This document shows positions 1 through 4,775 of a DNA stretch of 5,256 nucleotides, one piece after another. Position 1 is the first letter of the stretch. The number at the start of each line of letters is the position of its first letter. The stretch is from positions 1-5,256 of the forward strand of contig JBQCDV010000198.1 of NCBI GenBank assembly GCA_051960855.1, written 5' to 3'. Source of the stretch: JBQCDV01 sp051960855. GTDB lineage: Bacteria > Actinomycetota > Actinomycetes > JAJZTN01. Position numbers and translations under genes: made by a program. The notes beneath the pieces are model-generated. The model had not been told where the DNA came from and searched no databases. It saw nothing but the letters and a program-made list of their open reading frames with translations.

Positions 1-397
1 CGACCTCCGGCTCAACGCCGAGGATGTCGCGCACGCCGGCCACGAAGTCAGCCCGGTTGCTCGCGTCACGCGTCGCGCTCGTCGCCACGAACCGCACTCG
101 AGTGGCACCGAGCCGCTCGATCTCGGCCGCGTAGTCGCGGCACGCGGCGAAGGTCCGCTCGAGTGCCTCGGGAGCCAGCTCCCCGGTGCGGTCCACGCCC
201 TGGCCGAGCCGCACGATCTCCATGCGCCGGGTCAGGTCCCGCAGTGGAGCGTGGCCGTCAGAGGCGGCCCTGTCGCCGGCCTCTGCGCGGCTTGAGGCGC
301 GGTCGGAGGCGGGGTCTGAGGCCGGGTCTGAGGCGGCTTCGGCCACGAGGAGGCGGATGGAGTTGGTCCCGCAGTCGATGGCAGCAACGGTCGTCAC
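1..397 (-). CDS. ppx: Exopolyphosphatase / GppA-type phosphatase, N-terminal part (cut by window edge)
   Basis: Ppx/GppA family enzymes remove phosphate from the ends of polyphosphate or from pppGpp in the cytoplasm; which substrate is used here cannot be read from the sequence. The 132 visible residues begin with the phosphate-binding loop of the ASKHA fold (IDCGTNSIRL, residues 7-16). They continue with the family segment RRMEIVRLGQGVDRTG (57-72) and the second conserved stretch VATSATRDASN (104-114). The remainder of the protein lies beyond position 1. The start is GTG at 395-397, whose bases overlap the TGA of the upstream DUF501 gene (GTGA). No well-placed Shine-Dalgarno is visible, so translation probably depends on coupling to DUF501. 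Residues 21-52, between the first strand and DLTRRMEI, are an Ala/Ser/Asp-rich insert with a tandem repeat, longer than I would expect at this loop. Family assignment is firm; the specific enzyme is an inference from gene order (ppx2, Rv1026 in M. tuberculosis). Confidence 0.93.
   Translation of the reverse strand, partial: MTTVAAIDCGTNSIRLLVAEAASDPASDPASDRASSRAEAGDRAASDGHAPLRDLTRRMEIVRLGQGVDRTGELAPEALERTFAACRDYAAEIERLGATRVRFVATSATRDASNRADFVAGVRDILGVEPEV
287..334 (-). repeat. Four degenerate 12-bp tandem units inside ppx
   Basis: Read on the minus strand, four consecutive 12-base units are GCCTCAGACCCG, GCCTCAGACCCC, GCCTCCGACCGC and GCCTCAAGCCGC. They encode ASDP, ASDP, ASDR and ASSR (ppx residues 22-37). 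The first two differ by one base and the later ones by a few. The unit length is a multiple of three, so the frame is kept. This looks like local slippage expansion in a surface loop rather than a mobile or regulatory repeat. Confidence 0.75.
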
Positions 398-969
398 GAC
401 CGAGCAGTCTTCCCTGCCTCCGACTCCTCGGGCACCCCGGGCACGTCGACACAGGGGCCGGCCGCCCACCAGTCCGGCAGGGCGGCGAGGGCCTCGTCGC
501 CGAGCGGGTTGACGCCTGGCCCGGCCGCGAGGGCGTGCGCGACGAGCACGTGCAGGCACTTGACCCGGTCGGGCATCCCGCCGGCGCTGACCCCGGCGAT
601 CTCCGGCACCTCCCCGACGCCACTGTCCTCACCGAGGGCCGCTCGCTCAGCCAGGTAGCTCGCGTGGGCCACGCGATAGGCAGCAGCCAAGGCGGCGTCG
701 TTCGCGAGTCTGTCGGTCATCTCGCGCATGAGGCCCGACGCCTCGAGCGTGCTGACCGCGGCTGCCGCCCGCGGGCAGGTCAGGTAGTACAACGTCGGGA
801 ACGGCGTCCCGTCGGGCAGGCGTGGGAGCGTCTGCACCACGTCGGGAAGGCCGCAAGGGCAGCGGTGCGCCACGCCTGCCACGCCGCGGACCGGTCTGCC
901 GAGCTGGGCGGTGACGGCGGCAAGATCGGCAGGAGCAGGGTCGGCAGGAGTCTCCGGCGACGGCTCCAT
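394..969 (-). CDS. DUF501 family protein
   Basis: This 191-residue protein belongs to the DUF501 family, of unknown function, which in actinobacteria lies between the ftsB-like gene and ppx (Rv1025 in M. tuberculosis). The conserved features seen are RCPCGLPDVV (residues 36-45), PTLYYLTCPR (58-67) and the C-terminal block GMPDRVKCLHVLVAHALAAG (131-150), followed by NPLGDEAL. Cysteines 37, 39, 65 and 138 with histidines 35, 140 and 145 fall in the most conserved blocks and could form a metal site; that is inference. No signal peptide or membrane segment is seen, so it is probably cytoplasmic. I chose ATG at 967-969 because it overlaps the ftsB stop in the string TGATG. The frame is open 16 codons further upstream, but that start would lie well inside ftsB. 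The stop TGA (394-396) overlaps the ppx GTG. Confidence 0.9.
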   Translation of the reverse strand: MEPSPETPADPAPADLAAVTAQLGRPVRGVAGVAHRCPCGLPDVVQTLPRLPDGTPFPTLYYLTCPRAAAAVSTLEASGLMREMTDRLANDAALAAAYRVAHASYLAERAALGEDSGVGEVPEIAGVSAGGMPDRVKCLHVLVAHALAAGPGVNPLGDEALAALPDWWAAGPCVDVPGVPEESEAGKTARS

Positions 970-1580
970 CAGCGCTTGTCGGCCTGCTGCACGGAGGCCC
1001 ACAGCGTCTCGTACCACGGCTTCGCGTCCGCCTCTTTGGTGCTCGCGGCGGCGGTGCTGGAGGAGCCGGGGCGGGCGTCACGAGCAGCAGACGGGCTCGT
1101 GCCGTCCTCGACCACGATGTACTGCGTCTCGCCTGGCATCACGAAGTGGAGTCGTTCGCGCGCCTGGGCGCGGACATAGGCGGGATCGTTCCAGCGGTCG
1201 AGTTGCTGCTGCAGCCCGTTGAGCTGCGCGCGCTGGTCGGCGATGCTCGCCTGGACCGCGGCGATCTGAGCCCGCTGGCCGATGTACTGCCGCACGGGGT
1301 AGGCGAGGGTCAGCAGCAACGCGCACACGACGACGGCGAGGATTGCTGCCCGGCCGGTGAACCCGCTGGCGAAGCCGCGGCGTGCGGTCTCACCACCCGC
1401 AGCGCCCCGACGGGCTGTCGCCTTCGACGCAGCCGAGGCTGAGCGGCCCCGCGGCCTGCCCGCCACCCCGGCTGTCGCGGCCGCCACTCCGAGCCCCGCT
1501 CCTCGGGAGCTGCGCGCCGGCCGGCTGCCGGCCCGCCCGGTCGGGGAGGCGGAGCCGGGCTCACGGCGCCTCGGGCTCAT
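969..1580 (-). CDS. ftsB: FtsB/DivIC-like septum formation initiator
   Basis: This 203-residue bitopic membrane protein of the FtsB/DivIC family is expected to act with FtsL and FtsQ at the division site. Residues 1-75 are a basic Ala/Gly/Ser/Arg-rich, probably disordered cytoplasmic tail. Residues 77-95 (core AAILAVVVCALLLTLAY) form the single membrane span. About 97-128 is a short coiled coil (QIAAVQASIADQRAQLNGLQQQL). It is followed by the family hallmark DPAYVRAQARERLHFVMPGE (132-151) and a strand ETQYIVVED. The last 40 residues are a low-complexity tail ending in KPWYETLWASVQQADKR. The ATG at 1578-1580 is preceded by AGGGGG (1590-1595 on the plus strand as CCCCCT) with 9 nt spacing. The gene starts 127 bp after the enolase stop, beyond a hairpin, and its stop overlaps the DUF501 start. 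The long N-terminal tail is common in actinobacterial homologues. Family is firm; the name FtsB rather than DivIC is by convention. Confidence 0.92.
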   Translation of the reverse strand: MSPRRREPGSASPTGRAGSRPARSSRGAGLGVAAATAGVAGRPRGRSASAASKATARRGAAGGETARRGFASGFTGRAAILAVVVCALLLTLAYPVRQYIGQRAQIAAVQASIADQRAQLNGLQQQLDRWNDPAYVRAQARERLHFVMPGETQYIVVEDGTSPSAARDARPGSSSTAAASTKEADAKPWYETLWASVQQADKR

Positions 1581-1589
1581 GCGGTGGAT

Positions 1590-1595
1590 CCCCCT
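1590..1595 (-). promoter_or_regulatory. Ribosome binding site of ftsB
   Basis: Minus-strand AGGGGG lies 9 nt before the ATG at 1578-1580 and supports that start. It is the only clear Shine-Dalgarno for the ftsB-DUF501-ppx trio, since the two downstream genes start inside stop codons without good sites of their own. Confidence 0.6.
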
Positions 1596-1651
1596 GCTCG
1601 TCGCGGTCGGTCGGTCGCCGGTGGGGCCGGCTGTGCACCCGCGAGGCGGGC

Positions 1652-1695
1652 GGACGGGTGACCGCGGGCAGCAAGGCCGCCCCGGTCACCCGTCC
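1652..1695 (-). terminator. Strong hairpin after enolase, probable terminator or attenuator
   Basis: GGACGGGTGACC (1652-1663) and GGTCACCCGTCC (1684-1695) are perfect reverse complements. They form a 12-bp stem, extendable by one G-C pair (1664/1683), around a 20-nt GC-rich loop. The stem begins 12 nt after the enolase TAG. A second small hairpin, CCCGC-GAG-GCGGG (1638-1650), follows in the direction of transcription. There is no U-run after either stem, so a classical intrinsic terminator is not shown. U-less hairpins are proposed as terminators in actinobacteria, but the element could also be a processing or attenuation structure ahead of ftsB. The perfect symmetry also fits a DNA operator. 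Confidence 0.6.
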
Positions 1696-1707
1696 AGTGT
1701 CGCGCGT

Positions 1708-2988
1708 CTAGCGGCCTGCGCGTGGGAAGGCACTCCGACCGGCGTAGCGCGCCGCGTCGTCCAGCTCCTCCTCGATGCGCAGCAGCTGGTTGTACTTGGC
1801 CACCCGCTCCGACCGCGCCGGGGCGCCGGTCTTGATCTGGCCGCAATCGGTCGCGACGGCCAGGTCGGCGATCGTGGTGTCCTCGGTCTCGCCGGAGCGG
1901 TGGCTCATCATGCAGCGGTAGCCGTTGCGGTGAGCCAGGTTGACCGCGTCGAGGGTCTCGGTGAGCGTGCCGATCTGGTTGACCTTGACCAGCAAGGCGT
2001 TGGCGGTCTGGGCGTCGATGCCGCGCTGCAGCCGCTCGGGGTTGGTGACGAAGAGGTCGTCGCCGACGATCTGCACGCGCTGCCCGAGGCGCTGGGTGAT
2101 GGCTGCCCAGCCGTCCCAGTCCTCCTCCGACATCGGGTCCTCGATCGACACCAGGGGGTAGGCGTCGACGAGGCCGGCGTAGTACTCGACCATCTCGTCG
2201 GCGGTCTTGCTGCCGCCCTCGAAGGCGTAGGAGCCGTCGGTGTAGAACTCCGTTGCCGCGACGTCGAGGGCGAGCGCGATGTCGTCGCCCAGGGTGAAGC
2301 CCGCCTTGTCGACCGCGGTGGCGATCAGGTCCAGCGCGGCGCGGTTGGAGTCGAGGCTGGGGGCGAAGCCGCCCTCGTCGCCGAGACCGGTCGCCAAGCC
2401 TTGGCTCTTGAGCACCGACTTCAGCGAGTGGTAGACCTCCACGCCCCAGCGCAGCGCCTCGGAGAACGTCACCGCGCCAACGGGCGCGACCATGAACTCC
2501 TGGATGTCGACGTTGCTGTCGGCGTGGGCGCCGCCGTTGAGGATGTTCATCATCGGCACGGGCAGCGTGTGGGCGCTGGGGCCGCCCAGGTAGCGGAACA
2601 GCGGAAGGTCGGCGCTGTCGGCTGCGGCCTTCGCCACCGCGAGGCTGACCCCGAGAATGGCGTTGGCGCCCAGGCGCGCCTTGTTGGGGGTGCCGTCGAG
2701 GTCGAGCATCGCCTGGTCGATGAGGCGCTGCTCGGTCGCGTCGTAGCCGACCAGCTCGGGCCCGATCTCGTCGAGCACCGCGAGCACGGCCTGCTGCACT
2801 CCCTTGCCGCCGTAGCGGCTGCTATCGCCGTCGCGGCGCTCCACGGCCTCGAAGGCACCGGTGCTCGCCCCGCTGGGCACCGCGGCCCGGGCGATCGTGC
2901 CGTCATCCAAGGCCACCTCGACCTCGACGGTCGGGTTGCCTCGGGAGTCGAGGATTTCGCGGGCGCCTACCGCCTCGATGCTGGCCAC
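1708..2988 (-). CDS. eno: Enolase (phosphopyruvate hydratase)
   Basis: Enolase interconverts 2-phosphoglycerate and phosphoenolpyruvate in glycolysis and gluconeogenesis; it is a Mg-dependent cytoplasmic enzyme. The 426-residue length is normal for bacteria. Visible landmarks are ILDSRGNPTVEVEV near the N-terminus (12-25), the mobile loop SGASTGAFEAVE (39-50), general acid/base Glu205 in GDEGGFAP, and metal ligands Asp242 (LALDVAATEF), Glu283 (SIEDP) and Asp310 (GDDLFVTN). The signature LLVKVNQIGTLTET (332-345) carries catalytic Lys335, and SHRSGETED (362-370) follows. The N-terminal domain spans about 1-130 and the TIM-like barrel about 140-420. I chose GTG at 2986-2988 because AGGAG lies 7 nt upstream and the protein then begins (M)ASIEAVGAREILDSRG, as in homologues. 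The frame stays open to an ATG at 3037-3039, but that adds 17 unconserved residues. The gene is intact. Its position upstream of ftsB, DUF501 and ppx is the usual actinobacterial arrangement. Confidence 0.98.
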   Translation of the reverse strand: MASIEAVGAREILDSRGNPTVEVEVALDDGTIARAAVPSGASTGAFEAVERRDGDSSRYGGKGVQQAVLAVLDEIGPELVGYDATEQRLIDQAMLDLDGTPNKARLGANAILGVSLAVAKAAADSADLPLFRYLGGPSAHTLPVPMMNILNGGAHADSNVDIQEFMVAPVGAVTFSEALRWGVEVYHSLKSVLKSQGLATGLGDEGGFAPSLDSNRAALDLIATAVDKAGFTLGDDIALALDVAATEFYTDGSYAFEGGSKTADEMVEYYAGLVDAYPLVSIEDPMSEEDWDGWAAITQRLGQRVQIVGDDLFVTNPERLQRGIDAQTANALLVKVNQIGTLTETLDAVNLAHRNGYRCMMSHRSGETEDTTIADLAVATDCGQIKTGAPARSERVAKYNQLLRIEEELDDAARYAGRSAFPRAGR

Positions 2989-2995
2989 AGTGGGG

Positions 2996-3000
2996 CTCCT
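2996..3000 (-). promoter_or_regulatory. Ribosome binding site of eno (decides the GTG start)
   Basis: Minus-strand AGGAG is followed by a 7-nt spacer (CCCCACT) and then GTG. This good Shine-Dalgarno fixes the enolase start at 2988 rather than at the upstream in-frame ATG at 3039. Confidence 0.75.
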
Positions 3001-3046
3001 TCGGTCGGACCGGGTGAGCGGACATCTGTCGGGCGCCACGCCGCGC

Positions 3047-3063
3047 CGGTAGCCAGGCTACCG
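3047..3063. promoter_or_regulatory. Perfect 17-bp inverted repeat upstream of eno, candidate operator
   Basis: CGGTAGCC-A-GGCTACCG has 8-bp perfect arms around a single central base. A one-base centre makes a protein-binding DNA operator more likely than an RNA hairpin. The minus strand contains TAGCCT (3055-3060), which fits a loose -10 pattern TAnnnT for enolase, so the site could overlap the eno promoter. No convincing -35 is seen at the expected distance. It lies 58 bp upstream of the enolase start codon. Function is inferred from symmetry and position only. Confidence 0.45.
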
Positions 3064-3066
3064 AGG

Positions 3067-3104
3067 GCGGCGGCGGCCCTCCGCGCCGGTGGCCCCGCCG
3101 CCGC
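3067..3104. repeat. GC-rich inverted repeat in the divergent region
   Basis: GCGGCGGCGG (3067-3076) and CCGCCGCCGC (3095-3104) are complementary over 10 bp around an 18-nt loop. The arms are simple GCG/CCG triplet runs, so chance is a real possibility in this base composition. If the enolase transcript starts upstream of it, this would be a stable structure in the eno leader. Confidence 0.4.
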
Positions 3105-3116
3105 TGCCAGCAGCCG

Positions 3117-3128
3117 AATTCCGGAATT
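3117..3128. repeat. 12-bp perfect palindrome AATTCCGGAATT
   Basis: AATTCCGGAATT is a perfect palindrome in the AT-richer part of the divergent intergenic region. It contains back-to-back TTCCG/CGGAA half-sites, and the same pentamer recurs at 3202-3206, 3215-3219 and 3229-3233 (inverted). It may be a regulator-binding site for the plus-strand gene; no regulator is encoded in the window. Confidence 0.35.
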
Positions 3129-3162
3129 GTCGCGGCATTCTTCTGCAGTGGTCGCAATTTCT

Positions 3163-3186
3163 TCGCCAACAGTCTTCTGTCGGCGA
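3163..3186. promoter_or_regulatory. Inverted repeat overlapping a possible -35 region, candidate operator
   Basis: TCGCCAACAG (3163-3172) and CTGTCGGCGA (3177-3186) pair over 9 of 10 positions with a TCTT spacer. The repeat ends 66 bp before the start codon of the cupredoxin-like gene and covers the place where a -35 element would lie for the candidate -10 at 3198-3203. Symmetry plus position suggest a repressor or activator site, or a hairpin in a longer leader transcript. The two readings cannot be separated from sequence. Confidence 0.45.
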
Positions 3187-3203
3187 GATCACCGGTCTAG
3201 ATT
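3175..3203 (+). promoter_or_regulatory. Tentative promoter of the cupredoxin-like gene
   Basis: TAGATT (3198-3203) fits the actinobacterial -10 pattern TAnnnT. The hexamer 17 bp upstream is TTCTGT (3175-3180), a poor -35, so either activation or an extended or alternative sigma factor would be needed. The surrounding 3117-3203 stretch is clearly AT-richer than the rest of the window, as expected for a promoter region. Transcription would begin near 3210, giving a leader of about 40 nt. Confidence 0.3.
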
Positions 3204-3213
3204 CCGCCCCAGA

Positions 3214-3234
3214 CTTCCGACAGCGGGCCGGAAG
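3214..3234 (+). repeat. Small inverted repeat just upstream of the ribosome binding site
   Basis: CTTCCG (3214-3219) and CGGAAG (3229-3234) form a 6-bp stem with a 9-nt loop, ending 18 nt before the ATG at 3253. In RNA it would sit directly ahead of the purine-rich AAGGG (3241-3245). The stem is short and could be chance. Confidence 0.3.
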
Positions 3235-3252
3235 CACACGAAGGGCGGGGCA

Positions 3253-4086
3253 ATGAGGCGAGTGGGGCGGGCATTGCTGGCACTTGCGGCAACCGCGGGA
3301 ATGGTGACGGGCACGACGGGCTTGGCCGAGGCGTCCACGCTGCCTCCGCCACGTCACCTGACCGTCACGATGAGCGACAGCGCCATACGACTGAGCACGC
3401 ACTCGATTCACGCCGGGTACGCGAACATCACCGTCAAGGTGACCAGCGGCGACCACACGCTGCAACTGCTGAAGGTGTATCCGCACTACGGGCTGGCGCA
3501 GGCCAAGCGGGACATCGCCACCCTCGACAGTCCGAAGCCGAACCTCGCCGCCATCCGCCGCATCGACCGGGGAATCCACTTCCTCGGTGGAGCCGAGGCG
3601 ACGGCCGGTCACAACGCCCTCTTCGGCGAGACGCTCTACCAGGGCACCTACTACCTCATCGACCAGAACGGTCCGGCGATGACGACGCTGCGCGTCTACG
3701 GCGCCGTGGACCACCGTGCGGCGCCCAAGCTTAGCGGCGTGGTCACCGCCTGGGGCGAGGACCGCTTCGGCGGCACGACGACACTGTCCCGAGACGGGTG
3801 GGTCCTCTTCAAGAACCTGACAGACGAGCCGCATTTCCTGGTGTTCCAGCACGTGAAGCCGGGCACGACGGCAAGGCAGGTCAAGGCTGCCCTGGCCGCT
3901 CCTAACGAGCCCGACTTCATCCTCGACGGCGGCGGTTCCACCGGTGTCATTTCGGCCAACACCGCGCAGTACTTCCACCTCTATGCGCCCGCGGGCGAAT
4001 ACGTGATGCTGTGCTTCTGGCCCTCGGATGAGAACGGCATGCCGCACGCGATGATGGGCATGTGGCGCATCGTCACGGTGAAGTAG
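3253..4086 (+). CDS. Secreted two-domain cupredoxin-like protein
   Basis: This 277-residue exported protein has no function I can name. Residues 1-27 are a signal peptide: basic MRRVGR, hydrophobic core, and an A-E-A cleavage site before Ser28. No lipobox or membrane anchor is seen, so it should be secreted or cell-wall associated. Two similar halves follow. Residues 35-150 (ITVKVTSGDHTLQLLKVYP through TTLRVYG) and 175-277 (VLFKNLTDEPHFLVFQHVKP through MWRIVTV) align strand by strand, which suggests a duplicated beta-sandwich. The second half carries His194, Cys254, His265 and a Met cluster (267, 268, 270), resembling type-1 copper ligands. The first half keeps His68 but has no Cys. The Cys-to-His spacing (ten residues) is longer than in plastocyanin or azurin, so copper binding is inference. 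The ATG at 3253-3255 has AAGGG 7 nt upstream; the frame is open far upstream, but only as antisense to eno. The early part of the gene is less C/G-biased at third positions than its neighbours. It opposes all of them and overlaps the mazG 3' end by 14 bp. Confidence 0.85.
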   Translation: MRRVGRALLALAATAGMVTGTTGLAEASTLPPPRHLTVTMSDSAIRLSTHSIHAGYANITVKVTSGDHTLQLLKVYPHYGLAQAKRDIATLDSPKPNLAAIRRIDRGIHFLGGAEATAGHNALFGETLYQGTYYLIDQNGPAMTTLRVYGAVDHRAAPKLSGVVTAWGEDRFGGTTTLSRDGWVLFKNLTDEPHFLVFQHVKPGTTARQVKAALAAPNEPDFILDGGGSTGVISANTAQYFHLYAPAGEYVMLCFWPSDENGMPHAMMGMWRIVTVK

Positions 4087-4753
4087 CGGCTCCCGAGTCA
4101 CCGTCATCCGCGCCGCGCGAGCTCGCCTCCGCGGCGCGGATGGCTGCCGCGTAGGCGCGGCCCGCCGCCCTCAACTCGGCCTCCGGGTCGAGCCCCGCTT
4201 CCTGCATCTCCACTGCCATTGCGAGGAGTCGGTCCGTCGTGACGCCGGCGAGGCCAGTCGGCAGCGGGACGTCGAGTCCGGCCTTCCGCACGCGCGAGTG
4301 CAGCTTGGCGACCAGCGCCAGCGCCGGCTGGGCCAGCGGGATGCCGTCGGTCAGCGATGTGCGCTGCTTCTCCGCGGCCTTGAGCAGCTCCCAGTTCGCC
4401 TCGACGTGCGCCGCGGTCGGGGCGTCAGCCGCGGAAGCAGTGTCGCCGAAGACGTGCGGATGCCGGCGGACCAGCTTCGCGGTGATACCGCGCGCGACGT
4501 CGTCGACCGACCAGGGACCCTCCGGCCGCTCCTGCGCCAGCCGCGCGTGGAAGACCACCTGCAGCAGCAGGTCGCCGAGCTCCTCGCGCAGACCGGCGTC
4601 ATCGCCGGTCTCGAGGGCCTCCAGTACCTCGTAGGTCTCCTCGAGCAGGTAGGGCACGAGGGAGGCATGGGTCTGCTGGGCGTCCCAGGGGCAGCCGCCC
4701 GGCGAGCGCAGCCGGTCCATCACCTCGACCGCGCGCTCCAGCTGCGAGGTCAT
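4073..4753 (-). CDS. mazG: MazG nucleoside triphosphate pyrophosphohydrolase
   Basis: MazG hydrolyses (d)NTPs, including damaged ones, to the monophosphate and pyrophosphate in the cytoplasm. The 226-residue protein begins with LERAVEVMDRLRSPGGCPWD. The N-terminal MazG domain carries the Mg-binding helices LEETYEVLEAL (Glu39, Glu42) and REELGDLLLQVVFHARL (Glu58, Asp61), followed by KLVRRHPHVFGD (93-104) and the VEANWELLKAAEK segment (117-129). The second MazG repeat seen in the 263-residue E. coli enzyme is reduced here to AKLHSRVRKAGLDVPLPTG plus LLAMAVEMQEAGLDPEAELRAAGRAY, with no E-x-x-E/E-x-x-D motif, so only the first domain should be catalytic. This shortened form is, as far as I recall, usual in actinobacteria. 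ATG at 4751-4753 has AGAGGG 7 nt upstream. The gene follows the surA-like gene after 22 bp, probably in one transcript. Its 3' end overlaps the converging cupredoxin-like gene by 14 bp, and no terminator is visible between them. Confidence 0.96.
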   Translation of the reverse strand: MTSQLERAVEVMDRLRSPGGCPWDAQQTHASLVPYLLEETYEVLEALETGDDAGLREELGDLLLQVVFHARLAQERPEGPWSVDDVARGITAKLVRRHPHVFGDTASAADAPTAAHVEANWELLKAAEKQRTSLTDGIPLAQPALALVAKLHSRVRKAGLDVPLPTGLAGVTTDRLLAMAVEMQEAGLDPEAELRAAGRAYAAAIRAAEASSRGADDGDSGAATSP

Positions 4754-4775
4754 CGGAAAGCCCTCTCGCAGCGGG

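Noticed and set aside
163..1179. Plus-strand open frame covering ppx, DUF501 and the end of ftsB
   Set aside because: It is an Arg/Gly-rich translation with no motif, opposite to three recognisable conserved genes.
1597..1620. Tandem CGGT units upstream of ftsB as a regulatory repeat
   Set aside because: There are only three 4-bp units in very GC-rich DNA, with no symmetry or promoter context; chance is sufficient.
3037..3039. Upstream in-frame ATG as the enolase start
   Set aside because: It would add 17 unconserved residues, and the AGGAG site is placed correctly only for the GTG at 2988.
3123..3153. SigH/SigR-type promoter (GGAAT followed by a GTC-like -10)
   Set aside because: The spacing between GGAATT (3123-3128) and the next GTC (3151-3153) is 22 nt, too long for that class.
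3047..3186. Inverted repeats as ends of an insertion sequence or a CRISPR-like array
   Set aside because: The repeats differ from one another, no transposase or target duplication is seen, and there is no regular repeat-spacer pattern.
1357..3252. Long plus-strand open frame running antisense to ftsB and enolase and continuous with the cupredoxin-like gene
   Set aside because: It overlaps well-conserved enolase on the other strand and its translation is compositionally odd and resembles no family. Stop-free antisense frames are common in high-GC coding DNA. The signal peptide and ribosome binding site place the real start at 3253.
3058..4107. Minus-strand open frame of about 350 codons antisense to the cupredoxin-like gene
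   Set aside because: The plus-strand reading has a signal peptide, a repeated fold and a fitting ribosome binding site, whereas the minus reading is Arg/His/Gly/Val-rich with no recognisable motif, typical of a GC shadow.
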